64,000 nucleotides of DNA from Halodesulfovibrio sp. MK-HDV (lineage in GTDB: Bacteria > Desulfobacterota > Desulfovibrionia > Desulfovibrionales > Desulfovibrionaceae), in the NCBI RefSeq assembly GCF_009914765.1, contig NZ_WYDS01000005.1, positions 1 through 64,000 on the forward strand, given 5' to 3'. A program made the position numbers and the translations under genes. Shown here piece by piece: positions 1 to 8,938 of the stretch (the stretch's first letter is position 1; the number at the start of each line of letters is the position of its first letter). The notes beneath the pieces were generated by a model. The model was not told the DNA's origin. It was given only the letters and a program-made list of their open reading frames with translations, and did not search any database.

Positions 1-367
1 TTCTTGTCGAAGTAATATGGAATGGAACAGAAGGTATATGACGATTCAGTGCGCAGCGTATGAATTACTGGTAATGGTAATGACTATACAAAACTCGCAT
101 TAAAGAAACTATCTCAGCTGCGAACGCAAGTAACACTCTCTCTAAGATTACAACAGTTTTTTTAAGTAATAGAATAGTCCCTTTTTTATATTGAGAATAC
201 TATTCCAACATAATATAATGGAAATGTTATATTTTACTACGTAGCCTCAGCTAAGAATTTAAGAAGCTAGTATTAATGTCTGAACAGTGCCGATGTTCGT
301 TTAAGGATGCTTAATACGTGTGGGATAGGTTGCAATGAATTATGTGGCGTAACGGAAGGAGGACGTA
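1..367. other. gene-free leader region
   Basis: No convincing gene is seen here. The DNA is AT-rich and has many stops in all frames. GAATAGT near 173 and ACTATTC near 195 form a 7-base inverted repeat of unknown meaning. The last bases hold a strong ribosome binding site (GGAGG just before 367) for the MucR-like gene. Confidence 0.6.
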
Positions 368-763
368 ATGGAAGAATATCTGAAGCAGGCTTTAGATATT
401 GTAAAAGCACAGGCGAGTGTTCGCACCATGACCGAAGATGAACTCGGCTCAATGATGCATAAATTAGCTTTCGGTATTAAACAGATTGCTGAAGGCGCTC
501 AAGAAGAAGTGGTGCAAGAGCCGATAATGGAGCCTGGGAAAGCCATTAAAGAAAAATCAATTACCTGCCTTGAATGCGGTAAGGCTTTTAAGATTCTTAC
601 CCGCAAACATTTGCTCTCGCATGAACTGTCTATGCACGAATACCGCGAAAAATATGGCTACAAAAAAGGCATTCCGCTTGTTTGTAAGTCACTCCAGCGT
701 GAGCGTAGAAAAAAAATGAAAGACATGCGCCTGTGGGAAAAACGTAAGAAGAAAGTCGAGTAG
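368..763 (+). CDS. MucR/Ros-family zinc-finger transcriptional regulator
   Basis: This is a 131-residue DNA-binding regulator of the MucR/Ros family, which controls envelope, motility and surface genes in other proteobacteria; its targets here are unknown. The N-terminal third is acidic and helical. The C-terminal half carries the family core: LTCLECGKAFKILTRKH, then SHELSMHEYREKYGYKKG, with a CxxC pair and two histidines forming the Ros-type zinc finger, followed by a basic tail (KKMKDMRLWEKRKKK). A GGAGG sequence lies 7 bases before the ATG. The gene stands alone and ends before a hairpin shared with the convergent prfC. The family call is firm; the role is not. Confidence 0.88.
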   Translation: MEEYLKQALDIVKAQASVRTMTEDELGSMMHKLAFGIKQIAEGAQEEVVQEPIMEPGKAIKEKSITCLECGKAFKILTRKHLLSHELSMHEYREKYGYKKGIPLVCKSLQRERRKKMKDMRLWEKRKKKVE

Positions 764-831
764 ACAACTTTTTGCCCCACTCTGTAGGTTGTATATACCT
801 ACAACAAGGCCATGCTATAAATCTGGCAAGA

Positions 832-868
832 AAAAACCCGCATTGGATTGATTCCAAAGCGGGTTTTT
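832..868. terminator. bidirectional terminator between mucR-like gene and prfC
   Basis: The stem AAAAACCCGC / GCGGGTTTTT encloses an inner TTGGA / TCCAA stem. A-rich and T-rich flanks allow termination of both convergent genes. A second short hairpin, TGTAGGT / ACCTACA, lies at 783-803 without a T-run. Confidence 0.85.
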
Positions 869-884
869 AGTGTTTGTTCGTAGC

Positions 885-2470
885 TTAGCGAATTTCGCGA
901 GTCGTACTGAATACGATCTTCGGGTAACGTTCTTGAGCAGATTCGAGCTTCCAAGGGTTTGGAGCCAGATATGCAAGGCATCCCTCAGCATCAATAGCGA
1001 GGTCGCTGCGGTAGTAGTCTTTAAAGTCTGCCAGAGCTTTTTCATCATCGCTGCTAATCCAGCGGGCAGTTGTAATCATACACGGTTCGTAGAGTGCGTT
1101 TACGCTATACTCTTCTTTCAAACGGTGAACGATTACGTCAAACTGCAGAATGCCAACTGCGCCAAGAATGTAGTCACTGTTGGAAATAGGGCGGAACAGC
1201 TGTACTGCCCCTTCTTCTGCCAGCTGCTCAAGACCCTTCTGCAACTGCTTGCGCTTCATAGGGTCTCTAAGCTGTACGCGACGGAAGTGTTCCGGTGAAA
1301 AGTTCGGTATACCCACAAATTTCAGCTCTTCTTTGGTGGTAAAAGTATCACCAATTTTGATAGTGCCGTGGTTGTGGATACCGATAATGTCGCCTGCGTA
1401 GCTTCATCAATACCGGTTCTGTCCTGCGCCATAAAGATGGTCGCGTTCGCGATGGTAAAATCTTTGCCGACACGGTGATGTTTTACTTTCATGCCACGGG
1501 TAAATTTACCGGAACAGATACGCATAAATGCGATGCGGTCACGGTGGTTTTTATCCATGTTTGCCTGAATTTTGAAAACAACACCGGAAAAATCTTCTTC
1601 AAACGGTGATACTTCGCGTGTTGTGGAAGGGCGGCTTTTCGGAGCAGGAGCCAGTTCAACAAAAGCATCCAGCATTTCCTGCACACCAAAGTTGTTGATC
1701 GCGGAACCGAAGAAAACAGGAGTCTGCTCACCGTTAAGGTAGCGCTCTTTATCAAACGGGTTACCGGCGCCTTCAAGCAGTTCAAGCTCGTCACGGAGTT
1801 GTTCTGCAAATTCACCAAGGTATTTTTCAAGGCGAGGATCGTTCACATCGTTGAAAACGAGACCATCCTGAGCTTTACCTTCATGCACTGAACTGAACAA
1901 GTGTAGCTCGTTCTTATAGATGTTCCATGTGCCTTTAAAGTCCATACCCATGCCGATAGGCCATGTGAGTGGAACGCACTCGATTTTCAAGCGCTCTTCA
2001 ATATCAGCCATAACATCCAGAGGATCGAGACCCTCACGGTCAAGTTTGTTAACAAAGGTAACGATAGGAGTGTTACGCAGGCGGCAAACGTCCATGAGTT
2101 TCAAAGTCTGTGTTTCTACACCTTTTGCGGAGTCGATAACCAGCAAGCCGGAGTCAACCGCAGTGAGTACACGGTAGGTATCTTCAGAGAAGTCCTGGTG
2201 ACCCGGTGTATCAAGCAGGTTGATTTCATGTCCTTTGTATTCAAACTTCATAACAGAGGAAGTAACAGAAATACCACGTTCCTGTTCCATGGCCATCCAG
2301 TCAGAGGTCGCGTGGCGTGCCGCTTTACGGGACTTTACTGAACCCGCCATCTGAATTGCACCACCGTACAACAACAATTTTTCTGTAAGGGTGGTTTTAC
2401 CGGCATCCGGGTGACTGATGATGCCGAATGTACGGCGCTTATTAACTTCGCGTTCTAAAGCTTTACTCAT
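885..2470 (-). pseudogene. prfC: peptide chain release factor 3, frame broken near base 1400
   Basis: RF3 is a translational GTPase that recycles RF1 and RF2 from the ribosome. The first part (bases 2470 to about 1400) starts [20 protein letters not shown] and has the G1 loop HPDAGKTT, G3 DTPGHQDF and G4 FVNKLDRE. The second part (to 885) continues in another frame with [20 protein letters not shown] and ends [13 protein letters not shown], as in the C-terminal domain of RF3. Reading across, the protein needs one extra base after GAAGC (reverse strand, near 1400) to give the expected [14 protein letters not shown]. The reading frame is conserved on both sides, so the break is recent or a sequence error. 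If real, RF3 loses its C-terminal domain; prfC is non-essential in E. coli. Confidence 0.9.
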
Positions 2471-2518
2471 GGTTATTCCTCTGTATCCGTTTTGCTAACA
2501 AAAACGGTACGATCTCGC

Positions 2519-2545
2519 AAAAAACAGCGCGTTTTACCGCGCTGC
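2519..2545 (-). terminator. terminator-like hairpin in the prfC leader
   Basis: Read on the minus strand, CAGCGCG / CGCGCTG with loop GTAAAA is followed directly by TTTTTT. It lies about 50 bases upstream of the prfC start and downstream of no minus-strand gene for 2 kb, so it could be a leader attenuator. The regulator is unknown. Confidence 0.55.
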
Positions 2546-2783
2546 TGTATGTGCTGATATTGTAAGTGTAAAATTTTCATCTTACACTGTTGATGACTGC
2601 GTATTCCACAAAGAACCTGCTTTGGTCAAGAAAGAAGAGGCACGGCTGCTTCCACTTCTTCTATATATAATGTCTTGGGCTATCGGTATGCGTACCATTT
2701 GGGCAAATTACACGGCATACATTTTCACCATGCCTATCTTCTGCTAAACTGCTCATACATCTTTTATGAGGCAGGAGACACCT

Positions 2784-4148
2784 ATGCAGATAGAACGAAT
2801 GAATCTTGTGCGAAAAATTTCTAAATTTCCAGCCGCACAAAGTGTTATTTATTGGATGCGCTGCGAACATAGAGCACAAGATAATTGGGGGTTACTCTAC
2901 GCCTTACAGGAAGCGGAGAGTCAGAACCTGCCATTGCTTGTTCTTTTTTGCCTGTCCGGTTCCACCCCAAATGGCTCATACAGGCAAAAGCAGTTTCTTT
3001 ATGATGGAATTCAGGAAACCAAAAAATCTCTCGAACAGTTAGGCATTCCCTTCATAAATTCCAATGCACAGCACCCCGAAGAGTTGGCAGAGCTCATTAC
3101 GACTTTTGCCCCCTACATGGTCGTAACAGACCAGTCCTCTTTAAAGCCTCAGCAGTTATGGCTTCATGCTATACAAAATCATACAGAATGCGCCATTGCC
3201 GAAGTTGACGGGCGAAATATTGTCCCCCTTCGTCATGTTTCAGAAAAGCAAGAATACGCAGCCCGCACGATTCGTCCCAAAATTCACCGCTTACTCGAGC
3301 AGTTCCTCACGCCGTTTCCAAAACTCACAGCTCCCAAAGTCGTCTGGCAAGGTGACACGCATTCAGAAGCGTTCAAACCGCCGCAAGCAGGGCAGGACAA
3401 TTCTGTTGCCGTTCCTCATTTCAAGTCAGGTGAAAAAGCGGCTCAAGATGTTCTTCAGCATTTTGTGAACAAAAAAATTCACAACTACCTTCTCAGAAAT
3501 GATCCGACAAAAGATGCCCTTTCAAATCTTTCACCATACCTGCACTATGGAATGCTTTCAGCCCAGCGTGCCGTATTGGAAACACTGGAGCACCCGCAAG
3601 TTCCCGTCGAAGCAAAAGAGGTGTTTCTGGAAGAGCTAGTCGTGCGTCGTGAACTTGCGGACAATTTTTGTTTCTACAACCCGCTTTATGATTCCACAAA
3701 ATCTTTCCCGCAGTGGGCACAAAACACTCTTGAAAAGCATCGTTCCGACCCGCGCGACTACATCTATTCACTCAAAGAATTGGAACAGGCAGAAACCCAC
3801 GATCCGCTTTGGAATGCTGCGCAGCAGGAACTCGTGTATCTGGGGAAAATGCACGGCTACATGCGCATGTATTGGGCAAAAAAAATATTGGAATGGACAA
3901 CCTCACCCGAGGAAGCAATGCATCATGCCATTTATCTCAATGATACCTATTCACTCGATGGCGTAGACTCCAACGGGTACACCGGCATCGCATGGTCCAT
4001 CGGTGGGGTACATGACAGAGCATGGCGCGAACGTTCAGTTTTCGGTACCGTTCGGTACATGAACTACAACGGTGCCAAACGGAAATTCAACGTCGATGAG
4101 TATATTGAAAAGATCAGGCTGGCTGTTGAGCAGATTGGTAAGCCGTAA
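2784..4148 (+). CDS. deoxyribodipyrimidine photo-lyase, class II
   Basis: This FAD enzyme uses light to split cyclobutane pyrimidine dimers in DNA. The 454-residue product has the N-terminal antenna/Rossmann part (SVIYWMRCEHRAQDNWGLLY) and the class II FAD and DNA-binding C-terminus (SLDGVDSNGYTGIAWSIGG, then HDRAWRERSVFGTVRYMNYN). The start at 2784 is preferred because AGGAG (2773-2777) lies 6 bases ahead; an in-frame ATG at 2766 lies before that site. It is a single gene, convergent with pyrD across repeat copy A. The enzyme fits an organism that meets light in shallow sediment; that last point is inference. Confidence 0.93.
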   Translation: MQIERMNLVRKISKFPAAQSVIYWMRCEHRAQDNWGLLYALQEAESQNLPLLVLFCLSGSTPNGSYRQKQFLYDGIQETKKSLEQLGIPFINSNAQHPEELAELITTFAPYMVVTDQSSLKPQQLWLHAIQNHTECAIAEVDGRNIVPLRHVSEKQEYAARTIRPKIHRLLEQFLTPFPKLTAPKVVWQGDTHSEAFKPPQAGQDNSVAVPHFKSGEKAAQDVLQHFVNKKIHNYLLRNDPTKDALSNLSPYLHYGMLSAQRAVLETLEHPQVPVEAKEVFLEELVVRRELADNFCFYNPLYDSTKSFPQWAQNTLEKHRSDPRDYIYSLKELEQAETHDPLWNAAQQELVYLGKMHGYMRMYWAKKILEWTTSPEEAMHHAIYLNDTYSLDGVDSNGYTGIAWSIGGVHDRAWRERSVFGTVRYMNYNGAKRKFNVDEYIEKIRLAVEQIGKP

Positions 4149-4160
4149 GTTGCTTGTTTA

Positions 4161-4496
4161 GCCTCCGGCGGGTCTACGACGTTTTTGAGGGAAGACTTTT
4201 GTCTCCGACGGCTGGGGGAAACCCTTTTGGAAAAGGGTTCTCCCCCAGACCCCTTTCCTAAAACTTTTATTATGCGAAGTACGCCCGTTAATAGATTTTT
4301 CACGCGGCTTAGCTGTACTGACTTGAATAATAAAAAGGCTGTCCCTCATACGAAGGACAGCCTTTTCTCATTTCACGAAAGGTAATGGAGCATAAGCCGC
4401 GAGGTTACGTTAGTAACGGGCTAAACTCGCAAATAAAAAGTTTGAAGGGGGGTCTGGGGGGAAACTTGCAAAGTTTCCAGCCCAGCCGCCGGAGGC
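4161..4496. repeat. symmetric intergenic element, copy A
   Basis: This is a full copy. The left end is GCCTCCGGCGGG (4161) and the right end CCGCCGGAGGC (4486-4496). Inside are a left arm (AAAACTTTTATTATGCGAA at 4259, then CGCCCGTTAA and ACGCGGCTT), a central terminator hairpin (4332-4366) and a right arm (AAAGGTAATGGAGCATAAGC at 4378, then CGCGAG, TAACGGGC, CTCGCAAATAAAA). The right arm is close to the reverse complement of the left. A side hairpin of GGGGGAAACCCTTTT type lies at 4214-4246. It sits between convergent phr and pyrD. Confidence 0.85.
4332..4366. terminator. central terminator hairpin of copy A
   Basis: AAGGCTGTCC / GGACAGCCTT stem with A-run before and T-run after; can serve phr (+) and pyrD (-). 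Confidence 0.85.
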
Positions 4497-4556
4497 AAGC
4501 ACCGCAGGTTCGCCGAAGGCCCACCCGCTGGTAATCCTAATCCCCCGTCGGAAAAA

Positions 4557-5477
4557 CTAAAGCTTCAATGAGCCTCTGAATTCTTCCAGATCGGTGATGT
4601 TCAGCTTGGCCATCAGCTGTTCGAGCTGATCCACGAGACGGAACGAGAAGTCTGGACGCAGGAAGTTTGCGGTACCTACTTGTACGGCATGCGCGCCTAC
4701 GAGGATAAATTCGAGGACATCTTCTGCTGATGCAATGCCGCCCATACCGATTACGGGAATGGAAACAGCTTTGCAGACCTGATGCGTGCAGCGCAGCGCT
4801 ACAGGTTTGATTGCAGGCCCTGAAAGACCGCCGATTACGTTTGCGATAAGCGGCTTGCGGGTGCGAATATCCACGCCCATTCCGGAGAGTGTGTTGATGC
4901 AGGAAATAATATCTGCACCGGCGCCTTCTACGGCTTTAGCGATGGTGGTGATGTCGGTAACATTCGGGCTCAGCTTGATAATTACTGGCTTGTCACCGGC
5001 AGCTTTTTTAACAGATTCTGTTACGCGTGCTGCCAGTTTCGAATCTTGTCCGAAGAGAATGCCGCCTTCCTGCACGTTAGGGCAGGAAATGTTCACTTCG
5101 ATTGCTGCGATGCCTTCTTCAGCTGCGAGCACTGCGGTGAGTTCACCGAACTCAGCAGGATCACATGCGTAGATGTTAGCAATAACAGGCAGCTCAGCGG
5201 TTGGAAGCTTCGGCAATTTTTCAGTGATGAAATTTTCTACACCGGAGTTTTGCAGACCAACGGCATTGAGCATACCGCATGGAGTTTCTGCAATACGTGG
5301 CATCGGGTTACCCGCACGCGGCTCAAGGGAAAGCCCTTTTACCACAATACCACCGAGTGTTTTAAGATCGCCGTATGGGGCAAACTCTACACCGTATCCG
5401 AAAGTGCCGGATGCGGTGAGAATCGGGTTCTTAAACTGTAAATCGGTAGAGCCTGGAAGCGTTACGTTCATAGTCAT
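4557..5477 (-). CDS. pyrD: dihydroorotate dehydrogenase, class 1B catalytic subunit
   Basis: PyrD oxidises dihydroorotate to orotate with FMN, step four of pyrimidine synthesis. The 306-residue protein shows the FMN barrel from NPILTASGTFGYGVE onward, the substrate loop with VNISCPN (catalytic cysteine of class 1B enzymes) and late phosphate-binding glycines (IPVIGMGGIASAEDVLEF). The start has an AGGAG-type site (ctacaatgact context preceded by GGAGG on the minus strand). It lies 9 bases downstream of pyrK, its electron-transfer partner, so the two form the NAD-linked PyrD-PyrK complex in the cytoplasm. Confidence 0.95.
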   Translation of the reverse strand: MTMNVTLPGSTDLQFKNPILTASGTFGYGVEFAPYGDLKTLGGIVVKGLSLEPRAGNPMPRIAETPCGMLNAVGLQNSGVENFITEKLPKLPTAELPVIANIYACDPAEFGELTAVLAAEEGIAAIEVNISCPNVQEGGILFGQDSKLAARVTESVKKAAGDKPVIIKLSPNVTDITTIAKAVEGAGADIISCINTLSGMGVDIRTRKPLIANVIGGLSGPAIKPVALRCTHQVCKAVSIPVIGMGGIASAEDVLEFILVGAHAVQVGTANFLRPDFSFRLVDQLEQLMAKLNITDLEEFRGSLKL

Positions 5478-5486
5478 TGTAGCCTC

Positions 5487-6305
5487 CTACTCTTCGTCGA
5501 GGATAATTTGATCTGCCCAGAATACAGGCCCGTGCTCACATGCTTGCGCGCGACCGGCTGCAACACCTTTGGCAGTCATTTTATCTGTTGTTTTAGTTAC
5601 ACAACCCAAACATGCGCCAACGCCGCATGCCATACGGTTTTCGAGAGAAAGCTGACAACGTGCGTTATGCTTTGCTGCAAACGTCTGCACCGCCCGTAAG
5701 AACGGAGTAGGACCACAGGCAAGCACCAGGCCGTCAGTTTCTGCGTATTCTTTAACGCTTGTTTCAACCAAATCAAGAAAATGTGCTAAATCATCAGGGC
5801 CGCGCTCAAGGTGGCTTGCTGCTGTAATGCGTTCATTGATTGATTCAAACGGGTAGCAGTTCAAAGGCATTCTGTGCCCGAACTCCATATGCAGGTTCCA
5901 TGGTTGTGGATGCTTCTGCGCGTAGGCAACAAGCGGCGCAATGCCGATACCACCTGCGAGCAGCAGTGTAGGGGTTTTATCCTCTACAACGAATGGAGTA
6001 CCTAAAGGTCCCCAGACCACAACCCTGTCACCGGTTTTCAGTTCTGCAAGACGGCGTGTTCCGCGTCCTACAACCTGAAAGAAAATTACGAGATCGCGTT
6101 TGCTCACGCGACAAATTGAAAAGGGACGCGCCCAGATCATATCAAGCGCCCACCCTTCCGGGCGAAGCATCACAAATTGGCCTGGCTTCCAATCTGCCCA
6201 TTCCGGGCGCTCAATGCGTAGGGCGAAAAAGAGACTTTCGCCGGATACTGTTCCAAAGGGAACATTATCGAGAACTGTAAGTGTAGTGCATTGTTCCTGA
6301 TGCAT
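5487..6305 (-). CDS. pyrK: dihydroorotate dehydrogenase electron transfer subunit
   Basis: PyrK carries FAD and a [2Fe-2S] cluster and passes electrons from PyrD to NAD. The 272-residue protein has a ferredoxin-reductase-like FAD domain (residues about 10-100), an NAD domain (TLLLAGGIGIAPLVAYAQ) and the C-terminal cysteine cluster MACGVGACLGCV with a later C in ACEHGPVF. It is the first gene of the pyrK-pyrD pair. About 500 bases of non-coding DNA separate it from the divergent U32 gene, leaving room for promoters of both. Confidence 0.95.
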   Translation of the reverse strand: MHQEQCTTLTVLDNVPFGTVSGESLFFALRIERPEWADWKPGQFVMLRPEGWALDMIWARPFSICRVSKRDLVIFFQVVGRGTRRLAELKTGDRVVVWGPLGTPFVVEDKTPTLLLAGGIGIAPLVAYAQKHPQPWNLHMEFGHRMPLNCYPFESINERITAASHLERGPDDLAHFLDLVETSVKEYAETDGLVLACGPTPFLRAVQTFAAKHNARCQLSLENRMACGVGACLGCVTKTTDKMTAKGVAAGRAQACEHGPVFWADQIILDEE

Positions 6306-6806
6306 AATTCCTGTAACCTCATTGCAATTTCTTAAGGCATGTTAGACCTGCCCAAAGCGTGCAAATCCTGATAGTAAAGTATTACCCGAACGTCGAGCCG
6401 TTTACGTGTACGTTCTTTCTCCTCTAGTCGCAATCAATACTTTGGGGCAAAATCGAGTTTACAGTTTCCATTTTTTTTAACGGAACGCCCCATCGGCATG
6501 AACCTATCACAGAAATAATATCTACTGTAACTTTTTCATACATTCATTAAGCATACAAGCGCAGTAGAAATGAAATTCTCTGCACACACTGCTGCTTTGA
6601 CACCGGTTCAAATGTCTTTTGGGTTGTGTAATGTTAAAAAAGAGTTTCCTAAGGTAGTGTATTAGAGTTGCCAACGGGGAGTTCAATGGTTATGTGCTAC
6701 AACGCAGACAACGACGAAAATTTTTTCCGCCAGCAAAATTTTTTCAACTAATTGCACGGCAATTGGTTGAACCACCTAGGTGCGGCGGACCATAAGAGAT
6801 ATATAT
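6306..6806. other. divergent intergenic region pyrK / U32
   Basis: No gene is seen. GAACGT and ACGTTC form a weak inverted repeat near 6390. AAAATTTTTTC occurs twice as a direct repeat (about 6717 and 6735). A strong hairpin occupies 6744-6770 and is listed separately. A short CCTAGG palindrome lies at 6775-6780. Confidence 0.5.
6744..6770. promoter_or_regulatory. long inverted repeat upstream of U32 gene
   Basis: TCAACTAATTGC and GCAATTGGTTGA form 12-base arms (11 of 12 pair, one wobble) around ACG. There is no T-run after it on the plus strand, so it is more like an operator or leader hairpin than a terminator. Its centre is about 50 bases before the chosen start. Confidence 0.5.
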
Positions 6807-8819
6807 ATGCAAAATAAACCTGAAATTTTGGCACCTGCCGGTGATAAAAACGCGTTTCTCGCAGCAATAGCTGCGGGTGCTGACGCGGTATACCTTGGCT
6901 TGAAACATTTTTCTGCCCGTATGGCGGCGGATAACTTCTCCTCTACCGAGCTTTCTAAGATGGTAGAGCTTGCCCACAAAGAAGACCGCAAGGTCTACGT
7001 GGCAATGAACACACTTGTTAAGCCGGGTGATCCTGATTCCGCTGCACGCCTTATCGGCAGACTTCAGCGCGATGTACAGCCGGACGCACTTATCATGCAG
7101 GATTTAGGCATGGTTGAAGTGGCAAAACAGGTTGGTTTTAAGGGCGAATTGCACCTTTCTACACTGGCGAACGTTACCCACCCTGCTGCATTTAAAGTTG
7201 CACAGGAAATGGGCGTAGACCGCATCATTCTTCCACGTGAGCTGGATATTGATGAAGTACGTCAATGCAGTGATGCATGTCCTGAAGACATGTCTCTTGA
7301 AATGTTCGTACACGGTGCGCTTTGCTACTGTGTATCCGGACGTTGCTACTGGTCCAGCTACATGGGCGGTAAATCCGGTCTTCGCGGTCGCTGTGTTCAG
7401 CCTTGTCGCCGCGTGTACCAGCAGAAAGCTCGTAAGGGACGTTTCTTCTCTTGTCAGGATTTGTCTCTGGACGTTCTGGCAAAAACACTTCTTCCTATTG
7501 AAAATCTCAAGTCATGGAAGATTGAAGGCCGTAAAAAGGGCCCTCATTATGTGTACTACGTAACTACAGCGTACAAACTGCTTCGTGATAACCCGGACGA
7601 TCCGAAAGCGCGTAAACAGGCAGAGCAAATTTTGGAACAGGCGCTTGGTCGTCCTTCCACTCATAGCACCTTCCTGCCGCAGAAACGTCGTTCTCCTGTT
7701 GATCCGGGCGAACAGACAAGTTCCGGTCGCCTTGTTGGTAAGATTACCGTTGAGCCGCCTGCAAAGGCTAAAAAGGGCGAACGCACTTACCCTAAATATT
7801 TCTTCAAGCCTCGCTTTGAGCTGCTGAAAGCTGACTACCTGCGTATTGGGTACGAAGATGAGCAGTGGCACTTTACAGACCGTGTTCCGCATCCGATACC
7901 GAAAAACGGTACTTTTGTACTGCGCGCACCAGCTGGTAAGCGTCCGAAAAGCGGCACTCCTGTATTTTTGATTGATCGCCGTGAACAGGAAATGATCAAT
8001 CTCCTGAAAGAATGGGATGGCAAGCTGTCCCGCTGTAAAGGCAAAAAGAGTGAAGCTATTGAAGCACCTCTTACCTATCCTGCAGCAGGCAAACGCCCAC
8101 GCGCAGTTACTATTCTCATGCGTGACCATCTTCCGCATGGTAAAGAAGGTAAAGCAGGTAAATTTACAGATACAGCAAACGGCATCTGGCTTGGTGAACG
8201 TGCGCTGAAAACTGTTGGACGTACTCTCTTTGGTCGTATGTCATGGTGGTTGCCACCAGTGATCTGGCCAAACGAAGAAAACAAATGGCGCTCCATGATC
8301 AAAATGGCGCTGCGTCAGGGTGCTCGTCACTTTGTACTCGGCTCCCCGTGGCAGGCTGCTTTCTTTGAAGGCGCACGCAACATCGATCTTATTGCAGGTC
8401 CATTCTGTAACCCGTCCAACCCTGCTGCAATTGCAGCATTGAAAAAGATGGGCTTCAAAGGCGCTATCATTTCTCCAGAGCTTGCTCAGGAAGATATTAT
8501 GGAACTGCCTAAACAGAGTTGTCTGCCGCTTGGCGTGGTTCTTTACGGTTACTGGCCAATGGGCATCTCCCGATTCCCTCTTGAAGGCGTAAAACCGAAC
8601 GAGCCGTTCTATTCTCCAAAAGGCGAATGCTTCTGGCTGCGCCGCTACGGTCAGAACTCCTGGATTTACCCGGGCTGGCCTATGGATATCGAAAAGAACA
8701 AGCAGCTGCTTCTTCAGGCTGGTTACACCATGTTTGTAAAACTCATGGAAAAACCACCATCTGTTGTTCCTGAAGCAAAACGTACTTCCCCGTTCAACTG
8801 GGATCTGGATCTGTTATAA
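6807..8819 (+). CDS. peptidase U32 family protein (RlhA/TrhP-like), with C-terminal extension
   Basis: U32 proteins are named as collagenases, but characterised members such as RlhA and TrhP hydroxylate RNA. The product begins MQNKPEILAPAGDKNAFLAA, the usual U32 start, and has the four-cysteine segment near residues 175-210 (ALCYCVSGRCYWSSYMGGK, then GRCVQPCRR) typical of the family. The region after about residue 330 is an additional domain seen in long members. The start at 6807 is chosen from the family N-terminus; an upstream in-frame ATG at 6780 would add nine residues without a better ribosome site. It ends in the copy B hairpin, convergent with tolC. Confidence 0.85.
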   Translation: MQNKPEILAPAGDKNAFLAAIAAGADAVYLGLKHFSARMAADNFSSTELSKMVELAHKEDRKVYVAMNTLVKPGDPDSAARLIGRLQRDVQPDALIMQDLGMVEVAKQVGFKGELHLSTLANVTHPAAFKVAQEMGVDRIILPRELDIDEVRQCSDACPEDMSLEMFVHGALCYCVSGRCYWSSYMGGKSGLRGRCVQPCRRVYQQKARKGRFFSCQDLSLDVLAKTLLPIENLKSWKIEGRKKGPHYVYYVTTAYKLLRDNPDDPKARKQAEQILEQALGRPSTHSTFLPQKRRSPVDPGEQTSSGRLVGKITVEPPAKAKKGERTYPKYFFKPRFELLKADYLRIGYEDEQWHFTDRVPHPIPKNGTFVLRAPAGKRPKSGTPVFLIDRREQEMINLLKEWDGKLSRCKGKKSEAIEAPLTYPAAGKRPRAVTILMRDHLPHGKEGKAGKFTDTANGIWLGERALKTVGRTLFGRMSWWLPPVIWPNEENKWRSMIKMALRQGARHFVLGSPWQAAFFEGARNIDLIAGPFCNPSNPAAIAALKKMGFKGAIISPELAQEDIMELPKQSCLPLGVVLYGYWPMGISRFPLEGVKPNEPFYSPKGECFWLRRYGQNSWIYPGWPMDIEKNKQLLLQAGYTMFVKLMEKPPSVVPEAKRTSPFNWDLDLL

Positions 8820-8848
8820 GATTTGTAACGTGATGCCGTAAATAGAAT

Positions 8849-8888
8849 AAAAAAAGGCTGTCCTTCGTATGAAGGACAGCCTTTTTTT
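8849..8888. repeat. terminator hairpin matching the intergenic element, copy B (hairpin only)
   Basis: AAAAAAAGGCTGTCCTTC / GAAGGACAGCCTTTTTTT is the same hairpin as in copies A, C and D, but the arms and GC-rich ends are absent. It works as a bidirectional terminator between the U32 gene (+) and the tolC-type gene (-). Confidence 0.85.
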
Positions 8889-8938
8889 ATTTTGGTCAGA
8901 GATACTTTGGTAAGCTAATAGTAGCCCCAAAGTTAATG

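Noticed and set aside
1380-1410. Programmed frameshift in prfC
   Set aside because: Programmed shifts are known for prfB, not prfC; no slippery run or stimulatory site is present.
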